From positions 1 through 64,000 of the forward strand of contig JAYWVB010000006.1 in assembly GCA_039881045.1 (NCBI GenBank): 64,000 nt of DNA, in the 5' to 3' direction. Source of the DNA: Chaetomium olivaceum. Its lineage: Eukaryota; Ascomycota; Sordariomycetes; Sordariales; Chaetomiaceae. Of the stretch, positions 12,529 to 23,588 are shown in pieces. The position numbers were made by a program, and so were the translations under genes. Numbering within the stretch: the first letter of the stretch is position 1; every line of letters starts with the position of its first letter. The notes beneath the pieces were generated by a model. The model did not search any database and was not told where the DNA came from. It saw nothing but the letters and a program-made list of their open reading frames with translations.

Positions 12529-14264
12529 TCACTCCTCCTCCTGGTAAATCCAGGCCCACATGATAGAGCCACCGCTGTGCACACACCATCGTCAGCTTCA
12601 TGATCCCAACCCAACACCAACCACACACAAGAACAAGAACAACAAACTTACCACGCATAGCCAGAAAAGGTATCGACTGCATTGCGGGCCTTGGCCTGGG
12701 CATCGAACGTCGCAAGGACGTACCAGGCCTCCTCGCCCTCGGCGCGCAGCAGCTCCGCAAAGATCAGGCCAGACGAGGTATCGACCTGCTGAGCCTGCTC
12801 CATCTGCCAGTCACCTTGGCCACGACCACCACCACCGCCGCGACCACCTCTGCCACGGTAACCGTTGTTGCCGCGGCCACCGAAGCCGCCAAAACCGCGG
12901 TAACCGCCGCCGCCGTAATTGTATGTAAGAAGAGGATCAGCCATGATGGGGTGGCGCGCGAGCTTGCTGCGCAGGTACTTCTTGCCGGCATCGGCAGCCC
13001 AGTCGGAGCGCGCGGAATCGCTCAGTGGGCCGATCAGCACGCGCCAGGGCGAGTCGACGACGACGCGGCCCTGGGCGAGGAGGGCGTAGATGTTGTGCTG
13101 CGTGCCGGTGAGGGTGGGGTAAGGAGGGCGGGGTGCGGAGTAAGGAGGGCGGGTGAACATGTCCGGGACAAGAGGGGTGATGGTGTGCGGGAGAGGGATG
13201 TTGTATAGGGTCGTCCCACTGGGGGTGTCGCCCGTGATGATGTTGGGGAGGGTGCCCGCCGTGCTGGTTTGGAGGTGGGGGCGCGGGTTCCAGGGCCAGG
13301 GGGTCATCGGGAGGCTGTTGATGGCCGCGACCACCCGGACAATGTCGGCAGGGTCCATCCAACCTTGGGCGGTGTCGTCGTCGTTGTTGTTGTTGTGAGC
13401 TGCGCCCGGGGTGGGAGCAGGGGCGACGGTCGTCTCCTCCGCGGTGGAGGACTTGGGGGCCGCAGGAGACAATGAGGTGGGCTGGGCCGGGGCCACAGCA
13501 AGGCTGACAACGTTGTTGTCAGGGTTGATGGCGCCGGGGGACGGCGCGGGGATGTCGTTGCCCGTGTTGGGCGAAAGATTGACCTGGTCCTCCGAAGAGG
13601 ACGGCAAATTGGTGCTGGGCGCTGTGGCCCGGGGGGTGGTGCTGTCGGCCTGGGTGGGCTTCTTCTCCTCGCCGTGGTCGGAGTCGGCGGCGGCGATCTG
13701 TGACTCTGCGTCGTAGAAAATGTCGATGAGGTCCGACTCCTCAGAGCCGGACGCGGAGACGACGGAGCGGGCGTCGTGGAAGACGTCCTCTTCCCGGATG
13801 GAAGAGGCGTCGCCGGAGGTCTCCGGCAACGGGGCGTCGCTCAACAGGCAGACGCCGTAATCGTATTGCCGGGGGTCTGGATGGGCTCGGATTAGTTGGG
13901 TGTTCATTTCGCGCGTTTCGCGGGCTGCCCCGATTTGTAACAATCGGCGGACACCGAAAACACAAAACAAGAGCCCCAGCGGGCAACCACAGAGTCATCG
14001 GGGGAGCAGGCAGGATGCTGCAGAAGCTGAGGGAAGGGCACAACAAAAAAGAAACCTACTCGAACCCCGGGCCTCCTCGCCGCCCTCGGCAGCGTCGTCG
14101 CCGGCGCGCGACTCGATCTGAGGCGCCGCCTCACCGCGGCCCTCCTCCTTCCCCCGCTCGAAACCTTGGGCCCAGCCGTGCTGAAACCCCGCCTGGTAAC
14201 CCTTGGCGAAGGGATCGTCGTCGTGTCCGCCCGAGGCGGACCTGCCCAGCGTGGTGGGCGACAT
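12529..14264 (-). CDS. RGG/glycine-rich disordered protein, 491 aa
   Basis: Three exons (14264-14060, 13876-12652, 12574-12529) join exactly in phase. The N-terminus carries a short glycine/aromatic periodic motif, YQAGFQHGWAQGFERGKEEG (about residues 23-42). A long acidic and then Ser/Thr/Pro/Ala-rich disordered part follows. An ordered segment rich in Pro/Trp lies near MTPWPWNPRP. Then comes a Gly/Arg-rich RGG stretch (YRGFGGFGGRG, GRGGRGGGGGRGQG) and a short C-terminal segment ending ...WIYQEEE. RGG boxes commonly bind RNA and are arginine-methylated; that role is inferred only from composition. I know no named orthologue. The last intron (12575-12651) was included because it replaces an immediate TAA with a 15-residue extension; without it the protein ends at GYAW. 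Confidence 0.7.
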
Positions 14265-16558
14265 GGTGGTGGTGGTTGGTCGATTATGCTGACCAGGCGG
14301 GCGAAAACGAGAGAACGAAGGCAGAAACGAGGGTGGTGGGTGGTGAGGTGGATGTGGGAGGGTTGGAAAGAAGAGGAAGAAGAGGAAAGGAAGAGGAAGG
14401 AGGGGAGCAAACTGGGTTGGGCACTTGAAGGTCGAGAAAAATCGAGAAGTGCAAGGTCAGATGGATCATAGCGCCTCATTCGCCGCCAGATTTAGCTTGA
14501 TAATCCTCGCACAACCTGCACCACTCACACTTGTTCTTCGACAAAGCCATCTTATTGTGGTTGCACTGAATGGTGCTTGCCAGTCTCCGCGGCGTGCTCA
14601 AAACGTCCAGGAAAGGGGAATCACTTACACAAACGTTGGGTTCAAGTTCGGACGGCGACGCACGGTGACGACGGAAACAAAAGGTCGACGGGGGCTATAG
14701 GAGCTCAGAGGGGTCAAAAGGGGGCTGGTGAGCGCAGGGGATAAAGGCCAAACTCGAGGCCAGCCGCGGGGGTCAAAGGGGGGCGATGTTGAGAAGACAG
14801 CAACAACGGGGGGTGGGAAGAAAGCAGTTTGTCAAGATTGGCCGGCAGCCCTTACAGAGCAGCCTCATTAGAAGGCAGCCCCTGGTTACCTTGAAGACAG
14901 GCCGGACGAGCTGAGTTCCAGATGGAGACCGTTTAACCATGGCAAGCTCGGGGAATCACCACAAACGTGGATGATGCCCATGTCAGGCGGGGCTCATTCA
15001 GGGTGGGTGCCGAATATCCTACCATCCCCTTGATTCAAATCAATGCCGCGGTGAAAGCAGAGCTTGTCTCACAGAGATGGACAGGCCAGATCCAACAAAC
15101 AAACATCAAAGATGCTAATAACCCCATGGATATTGACACACCTGTTAAAGCGACAAGCCAGGGCAAGAATGGGAGAGTTGGTGAAGTCACGATCTGAGCT
15201 TTTAGTCAATGCCAACAGGGCTGACAAGGCTGAGACAGGGGTTAAGAAAAGCATCCTTAGCAGACAGTACCTTCCAACATTCCGGGCACCAGAGGAGCAT
15301 CCGACCAAGCTCGGAACCCTCACCAACTCCAGGAAGCGAGATTGACTAGGTGCAAGATTCGCTTCCTTGGCCCCAAGTACGCAAGCAAGTAGCTAACTGC
15401 AACCTGAAACTTGTCAACTTGTTGGGGTATCTTTCCATTCTCTCAACGACCGAAAAGGCTTCAATGGCTGAGGTTTAGAAGGCGAGGGAAATGAATGCCA
15501 GGACTATTGGTCACGGATACGGTCTGCTCCTTTGCACTTGATTGGCTTTATCTATCATTTCGTAAGTGGCTAGCTATCAAGGGCTATCATGGACTCAGTG
15601 GATGTGATGGCGGGCCTTTCTTTTAATTATTCTTGTTGTCTTTATCTAGAGCGGTGGCGATGATAGCAGATTGCGGGAAGTAACAATGAGAGTTTTCCAC
15701 CCACCCTATGGGCCTGATATTCGTGTGGTTCATTCTTGCATTGTGAATAGTCAAATGCAATTATCTACCATTGTTTCCTTGCTTTGGCTCAGCGGGAGGC
15801 TCATCCTGAATACTAAACCCCAAGACATTGGAACTGTAACGGTCCCAGGAGTATATTGCAACTATCTGGTGACGACTCTACGAGTACACTAAGCTTGAAG
15901 AAGAAAAGGAAAGATGAGAGAGTCTGGCAGCTCGTGGGGCTGCTTTATGATCGTGAGTGCGGTGGCCCGAGCGCATTGCTAGAATGTTCGGTGCGCTGTG
16001 GGGCAACTGGGAATAGCTTCATCCAGGGGTTCGGTGGACCGTGCTTGTACGTGAGCTGGCCGAGGGTTACCGAGGCTCACCTCGGGCACAGCCCGTTACA
16101 GGAACAGCGCCGAAATGTAAATCGCGGCAATGCGGAAATTAGACCATTAATTTCAGCGAGTAACTGATTAACGTTACCTTATTTTTCACACGAGTAATGC
16201 TGCAATGAGAATAGTGCCTAGATAACTTCGAAAGCGAAAGACCTACCTACGTAAATGTGGCTTTGAGGTACGACCATGTGCAACTCCCAGATTGTGTTGA
16301 AATAGTTTAGACCTCGGAACAAAACAAATTGGCCCATTCTGATGCTCGGCGAGCACATCATCAGCCGCTGGCCCACATCCATGATGGAAACTGTAACTTG
16401 AGCCTGCCTATCGCAATGTCGTTCCGTTCGTCTACCCACCAGCTTATGTCTACAAGGCTGAGCCATGATGACGGCGTTGTGAAACTTCAAAATGTTTGAA
16501 GTATATACTTCATTTCTGCCAGAAAACGGGGGTACTTGCCTACTTCCACAATATCACT
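14265..16558. other. 2.3 kb intergenic region, nothing recognised
   Basis: Upstream of the RGG gene. The first 200 bases on the plus strand are purine-rich (GGAAGAGGAAGGAGG), probably promoter or 5' UTR of the minus-strand gene. Beyond that only short ORFs without domain character are present. Confidence 0.4.
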
Positions 16559-17955
16559 CTACGGTGCTCCAACTTCAACGCCACCAGCTTGATCCAACCA
16601 AACCTCTGCCTTCATCCACACTCGACCATTGTTGTAATCCTTTCCATCGCCGCTCCCGAACGCGACGATGGCGGGGTGCGCTACAATACCAACAAACCAG
16701 CCGTCGCACCGGTCGTCATCCTCATACAACCGATGGAGGGGATGCGCCTGCATAATATCGGAACCCGCTTTGAACGGCTGGCGATGGAGCTCGGGCAATG
16801 AGATCACATGCACTAGTACTGTCCGTCGAGTCCACAGCCTGTAAGACAGCTCCCCCGCATACTGAACGATGGACTCTAGCTCTTCAAAACACTGCGGGTC
16901 TGCCTTGCCTGCCGATTTGATCAGGTGCTTGGCCGGACTGTCGTAGAACTGGCTGGCGAAGCGGCGGCAGACTGCTTTCTTCTGGGATTCGATGTAGTTG
17001 TAGTTGCCTGAGTGTCGTCCAGCCCCTTGTTGCACGTCGGCTGGCGGGGTAGCGAGGAGCCGGAGCGTCCTGGAGCGCCATATATGAGACTCACTTTCGT
17101 TGACTTCAGAGACATTAGTACCCAGTTACCTGTTGAATTGATCTCCCCCGTAAACTTCTCACCTTCGTTAATTGCTCGGTATACACTCTCTAACGCCCCA
17201 CAATCGTCGCCCAGTGCAAAGAATGGCTGACCCATGATGTTGGCGTAGACATGATGAGAGAACAGACCCTGGATGCATATGGCGGGTGACTTCCGGTTCA
17301 TGGGTCCAGATTGGAGGTGTTCGATTTTGCTGACATCCGGCTCCCCGGAACGGAATCGGACCACTTCAGCAAGGAGCTGAATCAACGAGGCGTGCTCGTC
17401 CGATGCCAACCCCCGAACCTCGCTCATTTCGCCAATCGCATACTTTTTTGCCCAGTTCTTCAGGCGGCCATGCAGTTTCTCCAGATCGGCACGAGCTGTG
17501 CTGTCGTCGCCCGCGGCCCATGAATCGCCTCCAATGCCTTCAAATGCGAGGGCCTGGACTTGTCGGATTTGCGCCTCCTGCTTCTTCACGCCGAGGCTCA
17601 TATTATCACGCTCCGCTTGCATCTCCCGGATAGTTTGAGCGAGCCGCCCATTTTCTTTCTGTTCCGCATGAACTTTGCCCCACGCTTGGTCAGCCTCCTG
17701 ACGTGCGTCGCGGACCTGGTGTCGTAGTTCGTGAACCTTGGTCCGCAACTCGTCGATCAAGATCTCGTTGTCGGTAGGCTTTTCGCCGGAGTCACCCCAA
17801 CGCCCCAACCATCCCAGCCATGGACCACTTCTTGTTCTTTCGGGTTTGGATAGAGGGTCGCGGCCCGCAGTCGGCCCAGGGTGTCTCCCTATAGGATATG
17901 CCTCCTGGGAAGGGCATGGCGTAGCAAGGTCTTCGTCTCGAACCTGGTGTTGCAT
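16559..17955 (-). CDS. coiled-coil hypothetical protein, 430 aa
   Basis: Two exons (17955-17130 and 17025-16559) are joined by a phase-1 intron. Residues about 60-130 are a heptad-rich, highly charged coiled coil (DELRTKVHELRHQVRDARQE and onward). A globular C-terminal half follows with GQPFFALGDDCGALE, a short YRAINEGEKF helix, and after the intron a conserved-looking ASQFYDSPAKHLI and LSYRLWTRRTVLVHV. No catalytic motif or membrane helix is obvious. I have the impression of similar unnamed proteins in other Sordariomycetes but cannot give a family name. It is divergently arranged with the Hsp70-like gene; their starts are 844 bp apart, so a shared promoter region is possible. Confidence 0.7.
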
Positions 17956-18798
17956 TTCTGACGGTCTGTCTTTAACATATACACTTGGGGGCTGAAATGA
18001 CCAAGGCTAACTGAGCGGCAAAGGCGCGGTGTTGAAAATAAGCCAAAGTACCTAAGGTAATCTGTTTGGGGCTTGGGAAGTCTGTTGATGTCGGGGAAAG
18101 AAGTCGAGGATTGTGCGCCATGCACAGCCCAGCACCTCGACCTGGGACCACAGTGGGGATCCAAACTCAGGATCCAAAGTTCCCCGCACCCCGACCCCCT
18201 TCATCTACCTGGCCATCTAACAGAGAGCACCTCGAGAACTACAAATCGGCGGGGGGACTGCTTCAGCTCTGCTAGAAGGCAAGGTTCTAATGTTCTGGGC
18301 CTCCGTACCGTGCATACTACCCCCAACCTGCCCCTGGCTCTTCTGACAGCCAACCCGCTTGGCATAATCCGTACTGACAGCCAGGCCCTGCATCCGGGTT
18401 TCCCATGCCAGGCTCACACCAGGGAGCATTTTGCTTTCTGCTGCCCCCCTTCAGCACTCAGAGATCTTGGAAGGCTTCGTTGTAAATAGGGATTCAAGGG
18501 CGAGCGAACCTGACCCGTTGTTGTTTTGCGACGTATGGCAGCAGGCGAATACGAGGAGCTGCAGCCCATGATCCTTGACGCTTGCTTCCTCTGCCCGCCA
18601 GGGTCGCTCTCAAGGGTCGTCACACTCAACCTGGAACCAACATGCATTACAATATGCATGTTCAGTTGAGGCCTACCATACCCCGCCCCAGCCTTGCCCA
18701 TTTCTCGAAAAGGGCCTCGGTTGTATCATGAGTCTCCCCGACCCTTCCACAGCGTCCTGCGATAATATCCATCCTCGACCCAGGAAACCGTGTTCCAA
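17956..18798. promoter_or_regulatory. divergent intergenic region between coiled-coil and Hsp70-like genes
   Basis: 844 bp between two divergent starts, so it should contain both promoters. It includes a GTTCCCCGCACCCCG word at about 18180 whose reverse complement occurs near 52143. No heat-shock-element array (nGAAn repeats) is evident by eye. Confidence 0.4.
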
Positions 18799-21182
18799 AT
18801 GGTAGCTGATGCGCCCACTTCCACGCCGTTGGCAGCGGATAGGCTGAAAATCATCATCGGGGTGGACTATGGGACCACATTCACAGGTAAAGCCACTCAG
18901 TCCAATAATGTGCCAGAAGCTCTGTCTAATATGAGCCAAACTTGAACTGCACAAACAGGCGTTAGTTACGTGACCTCGGACAAGACCAGCATTGATGACA
19001 TCGACGTAATCCGGACCTGGCCGGGTGACGGCCGCCCCGTCGAAGGCAACTGGAAAACACCCACCGTCATTGCCTATGGAGCCGAGAACCGAAACGCGCG
19101 CCGCAACCACTGGGGGTATGAGGTGCGCCCGGGCATGATGTCGTGTTCCTGGACGAAGCTGCTCCTGGACACGTCGGCCGAGACGGCCGAGTTCGACGAC
19201 CCCTCGTTGCGCGACGCTGCCGGCTCCGCGCTTTTTCATATCCCGCAAGGCAAAGACGCGCAGATGGTGTGTCAGGATTTCTTGACCGAGGTGTACCGCT
19301 TTGTGGTCGACAACCTGAAGATGCGCATCACACCGGAGATCTTTGATATGACGCCGATGGAGTGTTACCTCACTGTACCGGCCATCTGGACCGACAGGGC
19401 GCGCACCGCTACGTGGGAGGCGGCCAAGGCGGCCGGCTTCGGCTCCCGTCCCTTTGATGCCATCCGGATGGTCGCCGAGCCTGAAGCAGCCGCAGTGGCA
19501 GCACTGAGGAAGGACCTGCGACCGGGATCCACGAATGCCGTGAAGGTGAGAGAGCAGCTCAGTATGATGCGGTGGCCGCACTGTGCGGGAGTGGCATTTG
19601 ATATTAATCTGTATGCCAGGCTGGAGATAATGTCCTCATTCTTGACTGTGGAGGGGGAACTGTGGTGAGCTTCACCGAACTCCAGAAGCCTAACATTAGG
19701 TGGTCGTCAGGGTTGGAAGTTTGGAACTGATGCCAACTCCGCAGGACATTACGACTTACACGATTCGGAAAACGTTTCCCTCAATGGAATTCGATGAGAT
19801 TTGCGTCGGGATCGGTATGATACTTCCCAACGTGCCACAACATGGAGATGGTCCACTGATTCTGAAGGTGGGAAATGCGGATCTACCTACATCGATCGCA
19901 ACTTCTTTGCCCTGATGAACCGACGGTTCGGCCCAGCCTTCGAAGACGTTCCGCTTAGGCGGAAAGGCCCCGGGAGCGGCTTCATGGCCTCGTTTGAGAA
20001 GGCAAAGCAGAGCTTTGGCAGCTCCGAAAACGATTCTTATGAGATCCATCCCATCGACATGCAAGGCGGGTTGGACCAAGAGCACTACGACGAGGATGAA
20101 GCAGCTGTTATCCTGTCGAAGTGAGTATAGAATTCCAACTCTTGAATGCGACTTCTTATTACTATTTACTGACATATATCATGATGCTTAGGCGTGACAT
20201 GGAGAGACTCTTCGACCCGGTCGTTCAGGATGTTCTTCGTCTCCTCAGTCACCAGGTCGAGTACATTTCGCGCACTAAGGGCAAGCGAATTAACGTCAGT
20301 TTAGTTCAATCACCTACCGTGGAGAATCATGGTGACTGACGAGTTCATGAATAGACCATTGTCCTGGTTGGTGGCTTCGGAAATTCGGACTACCTGAAGC
20401 AGAAATTAGACGCCTGGTGTGCCGCCAACGGCGCAATCAAATGCATCCGTCCAACCTTTTGGTAATGAGCATGGCCGTCCATTGTTTGTTCTAACCTCGT
20501 CTTCGGTACTAATTGTATTGCAGCCAAGCCGCCGTCGTTCGCGGCGCCGCTATCAGGGGCCTTGAGGGAGTCATGCCACAAACGCTCATCTGCCGACGTC
20601 ATTATGGTTTCGACTGTGGAATGCGCTTTCGATCGGGCATTGATGATGCTAAACATGCCTACTTTTCTTGGGGGGAAATCCTCTGTCATGGCCGCATGAA
20701 GTGGCTGGTGACGAAGGTTCGTTATTGCTGCTGAAATCGAACATCCCGAGGATACCAGTAACAGTTAGACAATAGGGTGCAGAACTTTCCAACTCCACCT
20801 ATCGAAAAATCGAGCTCACGAGAACTTGGTCACACGGTGATGCATATGTCTTCAAAGACAAACTGTACGCATGTAACCTTGACTTAGCACCCGAACGTTT
20901 CGACGACCCCGGTATGTTTAACAATATGTATCTCGGAGAACTGATGAGCTGACTGACGGCGTGACAGGGATTGAACACATCGGAACCATTACTACCGATT
21001 TTACGAATGTCAACATGTCCAGATTCGAACAGATGATGGGACCGACCGGCGTTGCATATAAACTTGAGTTTGAACTCGGCGTTGACTTCAGGTCTGACGA
21101 AGGCATTTTGCGGTGCTTTTGTTTGGCCGATGGCAAGACGATTGGCGTTGCCAAGATTGATTTCACCGAACTTACTCGATAG
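18799..21182 (+). CDS. divergent Hsp70-like ATPase, 598 aa
   Basis: Ten exons: 18799-18886, 18959-19545, 19620-19664, 19745-19814, 19868-20120, 20192-20294, 20355-20461, 20524-20716, 20776-20911 and 20968-21182. All nine junctions keep phase with GT/AG introns. All three actin/Hsp70 ATP-binding signatures are visible: IIIGVDYGTTFTGVSY (phosphate 1), DCGGGTVDITTY (phosphate 2) and IVLVGGFGNSDYLKQ (adenosine). The C-terminal part (about residue 430 on) is short and does not match the canonical Hsp70 substrate-binding domain; it ends without EEVD. This is typical of the lineage-specific Hsp70-like proteins that multiply in filamentous fungi, whose clients are unknown. It is probably cytosolic. 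It is the most intron-rich gene here and has no lesion. Confidence 0.88.
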
Positions 21183-21848
21183 CGGTCCTCTCAAGTATGT
21201 TCTCGGCTCGCAGCGAGAGACTGGATCATTCCCAGACAATAACTTAGAGGAGCTAAGGCTGGCAAATGCAACACTGGGTGTGTCCTGCAGTTGGTTCCGT
21301 TAGAATGTGACGCCTGTCTCAGGTATCTGAGATACATGTACCTCAACCATCCTAGACACGCATCATATCGGTCATGGTGGAAGCGGTGTGCCTACCGGAG
21401 AATTAGGTAAGGTAAGGGAAGTACGAATTTTGATGCTATCCACGTTTCTTGGCAACCTGCAAGAGCTGAACAAGCTGAGATCCATATTCCGTACATCCGA
21501 TACTGACTGTGGTAAGGCTGGGCGCGCCTGGAACTTCCTTGGCGTGCCTGGATCAGGGCCTTGGCGAGCTCTGTCTTTTCGCCACAGTCCGGCCCCTGAA
21601 TGGACCCCAATCTCAGGCACAAGTTCCTTGCTGGAGAAATCCTTCGACTTTCGGCGGTCCCATTCGCCGCCGGGCTCGTGTTTGATTGCAACCAAGCTTT
21701 TTGTAACATCACGCTACGCTGAAAACAGGCAGACGCCAGGGGAGGGGCTCCGCCACTTTCATCATGGGGTTTATTTCTGGAAAGAAGCCGCCGCATTTTG
21801 CGATTTTGAACTTTTGAAATGTTCGTTCCTGCATCGTCAATTGCCAAA
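21183..21848. other. intergenic, nothing recognised
   Basis: Spacer between the Hsp70-like gene and the tetraspan gene. The ORFs at 21388-21930 overlap on both strands and have no domain features. Confidence 0.4.
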
Positions 21849-22734
21849 ATGGAAAACCAACCGCCAAAGTATGTCTCCCCGCCGGGGATGTGGAGATCGA
21901 AGCTGGGCCTTCGAGCGGGATCCGTCCTGAGTATCATCATTCTTGCTGGTCTCGGCGGGTCACTGGCAGCAAACCCGCGAATTTCTTCCGCGGACGTGCT
22001 AATGGTGGTTTTGATACCTGCCGTGAGTTGCATCTCTTGTCATGATATCCCTGCGCGAGCGTGATTAGTTGACCACATCTCCGCTGTCAGATCATTGTCA
22101 CTTTCATCTGGGACGTCGCCGAAGCCGCATGCATCCTGAAACGTGGCGGAAACCGAGGAATCCACCCCGGCGCCGTCGTGGCCGTCGACCTCCTCGCCTG
22201 GCTTGGCTGGGCCGTCGTCGACCTTTTGCTGTCTTCCTTCGGGTGGTCAGGCCTCGCTATATGATCGACGATTACAGCGGATATGACAGCGACCGATACC
22301 AGTACGATGAATCCAAGGTCACGGCCGAGGACCGGGCGCTCGCGACGGAGATTCAAGGCAAGGGACGGGCCATGGTTGTGTTTGGCGTTATCACAACGTG
22401 AGTGATGCTGGTCAGGAGGGAGTTGGCTAATCACATCTAACATATCGTTCTTGCCAGGGTCATCCACTTTGCTCTTTTCGTCATCGCCTGCTACGAAACC
22501 AACACGCGAAACCGCATGCCGAGGACGGTTTACGTGATGCAGCCCATCTACGGGCCCGGGCCCGTCCAAATGCCCGGGCCATACCAAAACCTCGGCGCGG
22601 TTTCCACCCCGTCGATGCAAGGACAACCACTGCCGAACCACATGTTCATGCACGCGCCGCCCAACGAACTGCCCACCCACCCGGCGCCAACTCTCGCAGC
22701 AGACACAAAACAAGGGCCGGAGCGATTCGCATAG
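21849..22734 (+). CDS. tetraspan (MARVEL-like) membrane protein, one frame correction needed
   Basis: Exon 1 (21849-22022) has a basic N-terminus and a hydrophobic helix (GSVLSIIILAGLGGSLA) followed by another (VLMVVLIPA). Exon 2 (from 22091) continues with IIVTFIWDVAEAACIL and DLLAWLGWAVVDLLLSSFG, then runs into TGA. The rest of the protein (YMIDDYSGYDSDRY..., a fourth helix VIHFALFVIACYET and a Pro-rich tail) lies in another frame and reaches TAG at 22734 after an intron at about 22399-22458. One extra G in the GGG at about 22238-22240 would join them. A 35-bp intron would also restore phase but is shorter than fungal introns usually are. The arrangement of four helices with a cytosolic tail fits small fungal MARVEL-type proteins. 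The upstream in-frame ATG at 21819 is an alternative start with weaker context. Confidence 0.6.
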
Positions 22735-22826
22735 ATTGCGGTCCCCAAATATTTATGTACATACAATACAATAAGTTCGAAATCCCAGCGGTAATCTAAT
22801 ACCTAATTCCAACACAAACCAATCCC

Positions 22827-23588
22827 TCAGTCGTCAAACCAACCAAAAAACGGTCCCATGAACTTCTCCCTCCACGCCTCCAGGTCAAACACCCCCTCCG
22901 TCAACTGGTCGCTTCCCGCATTCCCAGCCCACTGGAACACCGCCGCTCTGACCTCTTCCTCTCCAACCCCAACAATACACTCCCCCACCTCATACTTCCC
23001 CCCTTCATATCGCTTCAACCGCCCCCATTCCTCCGCCCCAAACCCGTCCGCCTCACCAACCCGCCATAACTTCCCCGGGATGACAGCCTTGGAGTGAGGG
23101 TTGGGAATGAGGGCGGGATATTTCCCGCCCCAGAGGCGCAGGTCGAATCCGTCTTGGATGTGGGCGTCTTCAAGAGGGGGTAGGGGGGAGGGGAGGCGGG
23201 TGATAGATTGGAGGACGGTGGGGGATTGGAGGGTGCCGTAGAAGAAGAGGGTGTGGGGAATCGTTAGGGGAGGTGGGGATGGGGGTGAGGATGAACGATG
23301 CGGGTTTTTGGTGGTGGTGTTGGTAGTGGTGATAATGGGGGGAGATTGGTGTTGGTGTTGATGAGTCGTTGGATTCGTGGTCCCGGTGTGGAGGGCTTGG
23401 GCTGTGAGGTTGGTGGTGGTTTGGACGTTAGTGGCGCTGTCGCTGGCGGTGATGAACTGTGAGTCGCGGTTGGCGTCGGGTTTTGCCAAGGCCTTGGTCA
23501 CTTTGGGTTGTCTGTCGGACACGGATGCGGCCGAGTCGGACGGCAGGATGTGTTGGGGGATGCACTTTGCCGGGATGCCATCCTGCAC
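22827..23588 (-). CDS. gamma-glutamylcyclotransferase-like (AIG2/GGCT fold) protein, 253 aa
   Basis: Single exon. Residues 1-110 are low-complexity Ser/Thr/His/Pro and probably disordered. The domain begins at LFFYGTL (116-120 is the YGTL loop that binds the substrate in this fold), continues through DLRLWGGKYPALIPNP and WRVGEA, and contains RLKRYEGGKYEVGEC, the YEG...Y signature of AIG2-like cyclotransferases. It ends in an acidic/aromatic tail. Family members cyclise gamma-glutamyl amines or dipeptides; the exact substrate is not predictable. The N-terminal extension is unusual, because most homologues start only a few residues before the YGTL loop. Translation could also begin later, but no better ATG is evident. 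Confidence 0.75.
   Translation of the reverse strand: MQDGIPAKCIPQHILPSDSAASVSDRQPKVTKALAKPDANRDSQFITASDSATNVQTTTNLTAQALHTGTTNPTTHQHQHQSPPIITTTNTTTKNPHRSSSPPSPPPLTIPHTLFFYGTLQSPTVLQSITRLPSPLPPLEDAHIQDGFDLRLWGGKYPALIPNPHSKAVIPGKLWRVGEADGFGAEEWGRLKRYEGGKYEVGECIVGVGEEEVRAAVFQWAGNAGSDQLTEGVFDLEAWREKFMGPFFGWFDD

Noticed and set aside
12600..13510. several plus-strand ORFs over the RGG gene
   Set aside because: They are antisense shadows of the glycine- and Pro/Ala-rich coding region on the minus strand.
22227..22275. 35-bp intron that would repair the tetraspan gene
   Set aside because: Shorter than other introns in this window (about 50 bp or more) and with a weak donor (GTGGTC); a one-base homopolymer error explains the break more simply.
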